A stretch of 64,000 bases of DNA from Codonopsis lanceolata. Lineage: Eukaryota; Streptophyta; Magnoliopsida; Asterales; Campanulaceae. A program made the position numbers and the translations under genes. The notes beneath the pieces are model-generated. The model worked only from the letters and a program-made list of their open reading frames with translations. It was not told the origin of the DNA and ran no database searches. Of the stretch, positions 58,014 to 64,000 are shown in pieces (position 1 is the first letter of the stretch; each line of letters opens with the position of its first letter). Where the stretch lies: contig CM028379.1 of the NCBI GenBank assembly GCA_013146195.2, forward strand, positions 56,555,693 through 56,619,692. The letters run 5' to 3'.

Positions 58014-59945
58014 GTTCTATCCATAATTAGCAACAAGATTAACTAACTTAATGTCAACTAACATGAGTCTAGAAAGTAATTAAATGCAAATAACCATATC
58101 ATCGATCAAATCTTCCGGCAGTAATTTAATGGGGAGGCAGCTTTTACCGATAGTATTTACCAACCGAAAATCTCCATTGGAGCAAGGCGTTTTGTCAAAG
58201 AGTACGTGATCTCCTATTAACTGTTTTATGGATTGAGGACAACTCTCTTACAATTTAATTTATTAATATATGATGGATCATGTAAAGAGGATTCATCTTA
58301 TAAAATATATCAGTAAGATCGTCTTACACAAGTTTCTGTCTTTACGGAATCCCAATGAATCAAGTAGGAGTAGAACTCATTTACAATCAATAAAATAATA
58401 TATTTGAAAACTATTTGATTCAAAATTAAAAAATCATTCCAAGAGTAGCATAAATTTCAACTCTTTTACATACTCCATTATTTTTATCTTTAAAATTAGT
58501 TTGGTATCCAAATAAAGCAAAACAAGTCTCTATTTAATAGATAAAAATGTATACTATTTTTTTATAAAAAAATAAAAAATAAATAAAAATATTTTTTGAA
58601 TTACGAAAATATCAAAAAAGAGGATAAAAATCAGAAAGTAGTGAATGATTTTGGTTTGATACCCAAATCAATAAATCCTCATTTGATTCAATTTTGATTT
58701 TTGTTAATTTGCTATTGAAAAGAGAGATTGATGTTTGATTTGGCAAAGATTTGGCACTAGCCTTGCTCTCAATAAACTTGACGATTGCGGACAGCCAACA
58801 AAATATTTCGTTGGTATATGACGCTTCTCTTTGCTTGATATAAATTCGCATAATATACTGCATGGTTATTATTTCTATTAGTATTTGTGTCCGTGTCATA
58901 GGCACGGTGTTTGTATGAGATAAATTCAAACAAAATCCACAACTAATTAAACAAAACTTATAGCTAAAGGGTTTATATGTGATTAAACCTAGTATCTGTG
59001 TCCGTGCTATAGATACGGTGTCGGTATGTGATCAACTCAATGGATATTCAGAATAAATTATAGATAACCACCTCGTCAACTCAAACTGAAAGATGTGGTT
59101 AAAAAAATGTGTTAGCGGAAAACATTCATGTAACTGTAATTCAAAAAAAAAAAAAAACCATAACTGAGGGGTTTTTACATACTTATTGATTGTGGAGGGG
59201 TGTAATTCAAACAAAACTCACTGAGGGGTTTATATGTAACTCACATATTTACGAATCAATCTAGACCGTCAGTTGTGTTTGACAGAATTCGATCTGGACT
59301 GCCAGTTAGCCCTTGATCTCTTTTATAATATTGATATTATTACTCCATCCGTTCTTAAATTACTGTTGTGCTATTCTATTTCATGCGTTCCAAAAAAATT
59401 ATCTTATTTGTAAATATTTTTTAAGGAAAATACATTTATGATTTTATCTTTACGTTCTCTTATTACTTTAATAATTGTCCCACCTGCACATAAATTTTTT
59501 AAAAAATCTAAATACTATACCGATATTAATAATCGAGTTAATTCCTTTTGTTTTTAAATTGTTTGTCGGATCAAACATTACAATAACTTTGAAAGTGCAA
59601 TAGTAGTTAGGATTTCAAGAAATAAACTATTAAATAAACAGTGGAAGACTTTATTTTAATAAAGCAGTAATAAAACACGGAAATATATCAAACAATCTAC
59701 AAGTAATGCTTGTAGATCCAACCTTATGACCAAAAAAGTTTTTACTAAAAAGATTATAAGTGTTACAACCAAATAACAAGTGAAAACTACTAAAAACCGA
59801 AACCCTCTCACAAGACAATAAGTCTGGAGAGGAAACCCATAAAAATACGATCAAAGCAAACATGAGATTAAAAAAATAAGTTTCCTATAAACTAGGAAAA
59901 CAAACAATCAAACAACAGATGCAGCTTCTAATGTAAGGATACTCT
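58014..59945. other. No supported gene; small repeats
   Basis: A diverged tandem pair (GTGTCCGTG..ATAG..ACGGTGT..GTATG.GAT) lies near 58885-58920 and 58995-59032. Near 58310, TAAGATCGTCTTACAC resembles the termini of the element at 59954. A one-sided Stowaway-like TACTCCATCCGTTC begins at 59341. No gene. Confidence 0.4.
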
Positions 59946-60064
59946 AAGCAAGCGCAAAGACTTGTGTAGGACAGTCTTACGGATCCTAAATCCGTAAGAC
60001 GGAGTCCCATTTAAGAATTCGTGGGTTAATAACTAAACATGTTAATAAAAACCACACAATAACA

Positions 60065-60140
60065 GGATGGGCGAGTTGTTTGGAGGCGTCAGCTGATGTT
60101 TTAGACCAAGGAGGTCTGTGGTTCGAAATGCCTCGGGCTA
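60065..60140 (+). mobile_element. tRNA-like SINE head
   Basis: GGGCGAGTTGTTTGGAGGCG then GGTTCGAAATGCC, spaced like boxes A and B of a tRNA-derived promoter. Box A is weak. Confidence 0.4.
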
Positions 60141-60171
60141 CGTTATTTAGTTTTAATGAAAAGTTTCTCTA

Positions 60172-60509
60172 TTTGCTCCGGTGCCCCTACATTTTCAATG
60201 TTTGCCACCGAAATTCTTATGTTTCCCACGCCTCGCAGTTTAATCATTTGTCAACTCCGTTAATCATCTGTTAGCATCAATTGATTTGAGATACTTGACG
60301 GATCCTAACGGACTTTGACGAAATGCTAAATGACACATTTTTTGATCCGGTGCCCCTGCACTTTCAATGTTTGCCGCCGAAATTCTTATGTTTCCCATGC
60401 CTTGCAGTTTTATCCTTTGTCAGCTCCGTTAACCATCTGTTAGCATCAAATGCCTTGTGATACTTGACGGATCCTAACGGACTTTGACGAAATGCTAAAT
60501 GACACATTT
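60172..60509 (+). repeat. Two tandem copies of a 169-bp unit
   Basis: CCGGTGCCCCT, TTTCAATGTTTGCC, CCGAAATTCTTATGTTTCCC and ACGGATCCTAACGGACTTTG recur with a constant offset of 169 bases. Confidence 0.9.
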
Positions 60510-61150
60510 AAAGCCAAACGTGACACATTGAAAACACAAATGTGACACATTTTAATGTTAAAAGTGACACTATAAAGGAAAATTTATTATAATTCTCATT
60601 AAAATACAAAGTGACACTCTTAATACTAAAAAAGTGACACTCTTAATACTAAAAAGTGACACATTTAATACTAAAAAGTGACACTCTTAATACTAAAAAG
60701 TGACACATTTAATACTAAAAAGTGTCAGTTTAAAACAAACGTTCACTGCCAAAAGTGACACATTTAATACTAAAATGTGACATTTTCAATGCTAAAAAGT
60801 GACACTTTTAATATCAATAACGACGATTTTTATTTATAAGGCAAAATGACGTACTTTTACGGTAAAAAATAACACATTTAATTATAAAAAGTAACACTTT
60901 TAATGTTATAAAATAACACTTTAATGTCAAACGTAATGATTTTTATTTATAAAAAAATGAGACACTTTTCAAAGTGAAAGTAACACATTTAAGACTAAAA
61001 GTGATACATTTAAGCCCAAAAAGTAACACTTTTTTAGGGAAAAATTATAATTTTCATTAAAAATGTAAAGTGACACTTCTAAGGCCAAAAGTGAAATATT
61101 TTATACTATAAAGTGACACTGTTAATAGTAAAAAGTAACACTCTGCATAT
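60510..61150 (+). repeat. GTGACAC minisatellite
   Basis: Imperfect 22-24 bp units of the form AAAAAGTGACAC(T/A)(C/T)TTAATACT; cleanest at 60605-60725, then decaying outward (AAGTAACACTTTTAAT forms). Confidence 0.85.
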
Positions 61151-61299
61151 ATAAACATGATGAGTGGCACTGTAATTTTCAAAAACTAAGAGGTTGCATT
61201 GAGATTTTTGAATTTTACCTCATTTAACCTGGATAGATCGTCTTATGGATAAGACCGTCTTACAGGAGACTACCTCCCAAGCAAGCTCTCAGCTATCTC

Positions 61300-61655
61300 T
61301 ATTTATGCATTTTTTCTCTATCAGCGTGTCTCTATATTTATTCCGTTCGCTCGAGGTCTTCATGTATATATACTTGAACTGGGAGTCCTGAAACAATAAA
61401 GAAACTGAATTCTCCAAGGAAACACAAGATTAGTACATAAGAGTTTTAGTTTCCATAATTAGTTTCCTTATTTAAATAAAAATCTTACCAAAGATTTTGT
61501 CAAATTTAAATAAGGACTCTTGAGAGCTTTTTATGAAATATTAAATATGGCAACTACTTTATCATTGCTTTAGGATCAAGAAAGGGTACAACAATAAAAT
61601 CAATAGAAAAAAAATCATCACAGAAAAATAGGACGAACCTATTTTACCCTTACAA
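61300..61655 (-). mobile_element. Sirevirus-like 3' LTR
   Basis: Starts TTGTAAGGGTAAAATAGG (minus) directly after a polypurine tract. GTATATATAC at about 61362-61371 is TATA-like. The far end is unclear; the next element begins at 61278. Confidence 0.45.
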
Positions 61656-61667
61656 TCTCTCCCTTTG
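61656..61667 (-). promoter_or_regulatory. Polypurine tract
   Basis: Minus-strand AAAGGGAGAGA just before the LTR start; close to AAAGGGGAAGA at 29160. Confidence 0.6.
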
Positions 61668-62191
61668 TTGAACATTTTAATGACAAATCAAATGACAAGT
61701 GTTTTTCAATATATACCAATCAAAGCATCCAACATGCATTGGTTAGATTTTCTCCCCCTGAATATTTTCATGTATAATAAGTAGAGATGAATAACAAGCA
61801 AAATTCAGATAAAGATCATTCACATGGAACAGGGGTTTATCAATCCATTTTAAGACATAATACAAACCAAATCAGAGCATGAAAATAGAATTGTTCAGAG
61901 GAGAAGTTGATCCATCATTTAGCAACAGTATCACTGCCTTCTTCATCATCACCTACTGCAACATCAACAAAAACACTTGGTGCTGCAGGAGCGCTTGAAC
62001 TTCAACCAATCTAAGTATTGAGCTTCCAAGCTTTGAAGAGAGCCAATCTGGGTCTGAATCTGGAAAAGCTGACACTTGATGAAAGACATAGGTATTGGAG
62101 CACAATCACCAGATGATATGATAGGTAGTACTAATGTGTTTGTTGATGCAGCTATATCGCGAGGTGCAGTAACATCAGCAGCTGCAAAAGG
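61668..62191 (-). mobile_element. Sirevirus-like spacer before the polypurine tract
   Basis: Between the degenerate ORF and the polypurine tract; stop-rich continuation of the ORF's acidic tail, no separate gene seen. Confidence 0.35.
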
Positions 62192-63394
62192 TTACGGGTC
62201 TTTAGTTGTAGAAGGAGGGGATACTTGAACAGATTCAGAAAATGGCATATAGGGGTACACTAGTGGCAAATTCTGAACACTGTCTCCCTTTAATAATTTT
62301 GGAGAAATTCGAAAGGGCTCTAGGACTGGAGTTAATCTTTCCTTTTCCAAAGGAGTACCACCCTGAGCAATTAGCATACTAAAGACGAGGGAAGGATATG
62401 GAAGAGCTCTTCTATCACCATCTATTTCTGCAAATATAATTACCTTTTTTTTTTTGAAAATCAAATCCCCAAAATTCACAGGAAGATACAATCCAATACG
62501 GTACAAAAGTTTTACATGTTCTTTAGTGACTGAATTAGCATTTGACGTGGAAGCCCAATTTCCACAACAAATTTTGTGCATTACTGCATACATGGAGGTT
62601 ATGTTGGCTGTGCTAACTTTGGTTTTCCTTCAAGGCCAACATTTGATAAGGCCTCCAGTGAGTTCTTTAACACACATCCAAATCAATCAACAACCCAGAA
62701 ACACATGAACATCAGTAGTTCCATAGTGCGTGTAGATTATAACAGGGGAGAAGTTTATCAAGTTTTGCCTAACAATTTTTTTTTTCAAACATGGAGTCAC
62801 CAACATCAGTTATCCTTTTCTCTATATTTGTATAAAATTCCATCACCATTTCCTTAACATAAGAAGTAATAGAGGTGAGGGTAGAAAAAAGTTTTTTGTC
62901 TTTTAAAAATGATACCAAATTATGATTTTTTAAATCCTTCAGAGGGATTCTTCTCTCATCAATCACTTTCCTATTCAGACTATATCTAATAGAAGTAGCT
63001 TGGGTAAGGAAAGAAAAAAAAGGAATTAGATGTACCTACTGCAAAAGATTTTCTCTTTCTTTTTGATGCAGCTGGACCAAAAACTACAATAGTCAGAGAA
63101 ATTGTTCTACCTCTTAATGTTCTGGCAGGAGGAGCTGCATGAGCTGGATGTTCTTCACTTTTACTTTCATCAGAGGCATGCATTTCCTCAAAATTTTCAT
63201 CCATACTATCATCAAATTCAGAAGAGCTGGAGGAACCAGAACTGGGTTTTGGGTCATTCTTCAGCTTTGACAAAATTTCAACAAGAGTCACTATCACTTT
63301 AGAAAGTTCTGGCTTAATTTTTTTCACCAGGAGCTTTTTCAGCATCTATATCAGTTGCAACAGCTTCCTTTTTGGCTGGAACATTTTTAGCAGC
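62192..63394 (-). pseudogene. Sirevirus-like extra ORF, putative plant transposon domain
   Basis: Three minus-strand frames in order, joined by frameshifts. The first (63345-62986) has a Lys-rich start, SSGSSSSSEFDDSMDE and KRKRKS, possibly a nuclear signal. The second (62966-62769) has LKDLKNHNLVSFLKDKKL and VKEMVMEFYTNIEKRI. The third (62593-62192) has MHKICCGNWASTSNA, LYRIGLYLPVNFGDLIF and LPYPSLVFSMLIAQGG. The order of EFYTNI, MHKI, LLYRI and LPYPSL motifs follows the putative plant transposon protein family as I recall it. It sits just before a polypurine tract and LTR, like the ORF at 27193-28775. Function unknown. The Athila LTR at 63395 cuts its 5' side. Confidence 0.6.
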
Positions 63395-64000
63395 TGATAG
63401 ATGTGTTTTATACGCATCTATTATGTGTATATTCCTACTTAGATTGTGTTTTTCTATGAGTTTCTAAAGCTACTCATATGGGTTCTTAGTGCTTTATAAG
63501 TTTCAGGTTGAATTTGAGAAGATTTATGAATTTCGGGTCTTTAGTCCATTAAATGAAGATTCCAGGGACCTAAGTGCAAATTGCTGGAAGATCAAGGCAG
63601 AAAAAGTGAAGAAGGACATCAAGCGCTCGCTCAGTTGCCAACACTGAGCTACCGCGCATTTTCCAGCAGCATGTGTCCGGAAGAAAGGCATCAAGCGATC
63701 GCTTAATACATGGACCAAGCGACCGCTTGGTCCTGATTTCTGGCCTGGGCAGTTTTGTAATTTCTCGAATTTTCTGACCTAGAATAAATAGAACCCTAGT
63801 AGTACATGTTTAGGGATCCGGATTTTAGCAGTTGTTGAGTCGTTCTCAAGACTAAAAACACTGTTTGATTTATTTTTATTGCAGATTATTGAAGACTGAT
63901 GATGTATTCTTCATTCATAATGATTTGTTCATCGCCTGTGATGAACTAACCGCATATATCTAGGGATTGGAGGTAACCTGTATCAATTCTTATGTGTTAA
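63395..64000 (+). mobile_element. Athila-type LTR (copy A3), runs off the window
   Basis: Starts TGATAGATGTG and matches copy A2 over the visible 606 bp (CCTACTTA.ATTGTGTTTTTC, GAAGATTCCAGGGACCT, AACCCTAGTAGT, TGATGAACTAA, GGAGGTAAC). AATAAATAG near 63783 sits at the place of the A2 TATA box. Inserted into the Sirevirus-like ORF to its left. Confidence 0.8.
63712..63733. promoter_or_regulatory. Palindrome with GCG-NN-CGC centre in LTR U3
   Basis: Perfect 10-bp arms GGACCAAGCG and CGCTTGGTCC around AC, at the position of the A2 palindrome (22920-22939). A second perfect palindrome AAGCGATCGCTT lies at 63693-63704. Confidence 0.55.

Larger units (their letters stand above)
59954..61278. mobile_element. 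TIR element with 8-bp TSD and internal tandem repeats
   Basis: AAGCAAGC flanks both ends exactly (59946-59953, 61279-61286). Inside each flank are inverted copies of a motif: left GTAGGACAGTCTTACGGAT, right (reverse complement) CTGTAAGACGGTCTTATCC. The interior holds a tRNA-like SINE, a 169-bp tandem duplication and a GTGACAC minisatellite. No transposase. An 8-bp duplication would suit hAT; the family is otherwise unclear. Confidence 0.55.

Overview
This is a stretch of a plant nuclear genome, almost certainly a eudicot. The evidence is AT-rich intergenic DNA, GT-AG introns, plant-type retrotransposons (Ty1/copia, Ty3/gypsy of Athila, Tat/Ogre and chromovirus type), Stowaway MITEs, hAT and Mutator-like transposons, tRNA-derived SINEs and a plant-type HOTHEAD/mandelonitrile-lyase-like gene. 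Two runs of exactly 100 N (3982-4081 and 42666-42765) are assembly gaps. The species cannot be fixed from sequence alone.

Only one gene looks intact: a five-exon GMC oxidoreductase on the minus strand (30172-32349). Its joined exons give a 538-residue secreted-type protein with an FAD-binding GGGTAG motif and the C-terminal HYHGGC and PGTNPQ motifs. Other host-gene sequence is broken and carried in DNA transposons. A ribose-5-phosphate isomerase fragment lies in a Mutator-like element with a perfect 9-bp target duplication (33027-35661). A LUC7-like first exon lies in a second such element (49616-52941). Two coding-like fragments I do not recognise lie at 18364-18716 and 38874-39360.

Layout: 1-480 LTR-like fragment; 823-3981 3' part of an Athila-type element (minus); 4082-5560 gypsy gag/protease remnant (minus); 5807-6350 near-perfect long hairpin; 7315-11435 Mutator-like element split by a 2.8-kb gypsy LTR; 11446-13394 direct duplications; 13395-14546 copia LTR and gag cut by a CACTA end; 16194-17230 hAT; 17303-18790 CACTA end followed by gene fragments; 19440-23816 second Athila-type element; 23817-29775 Sirevirus-like copia remnants (RNase H end, envelope-position ORF, LTR) split by an Ogre-like LTR at 24202-26100; 30172-32349 the GMC gene; 32847-40621 a dense cluster of nested DNA transposons and SINEs; 41441-46330 LTR-like repeat and a copia element invaded by a foldback; 47040-49140 microsatellite and degenerate coding; 49616-52941 Mutator-like element holding a 34-unit hairpin tandem array; 53826-58013 degenerate copia; 59954-61278 an element with internal tandem repeats; 61300-63394 second Sirevirus-like 3' region (minus); 63395-64000 third Athila-type LTR.

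The genes do not form a pathway; the window is a record of nested insertion. Two signals deserve most attention. The first is the 34-unit hairpin array inside a Mutator-like element, where the two arms of each stem mostly match even when their sequence changes. The second is a recurring palindrome with a GCG-NN-CGC centre, upstream of the TATA box in four LTRs of at least two lineages.
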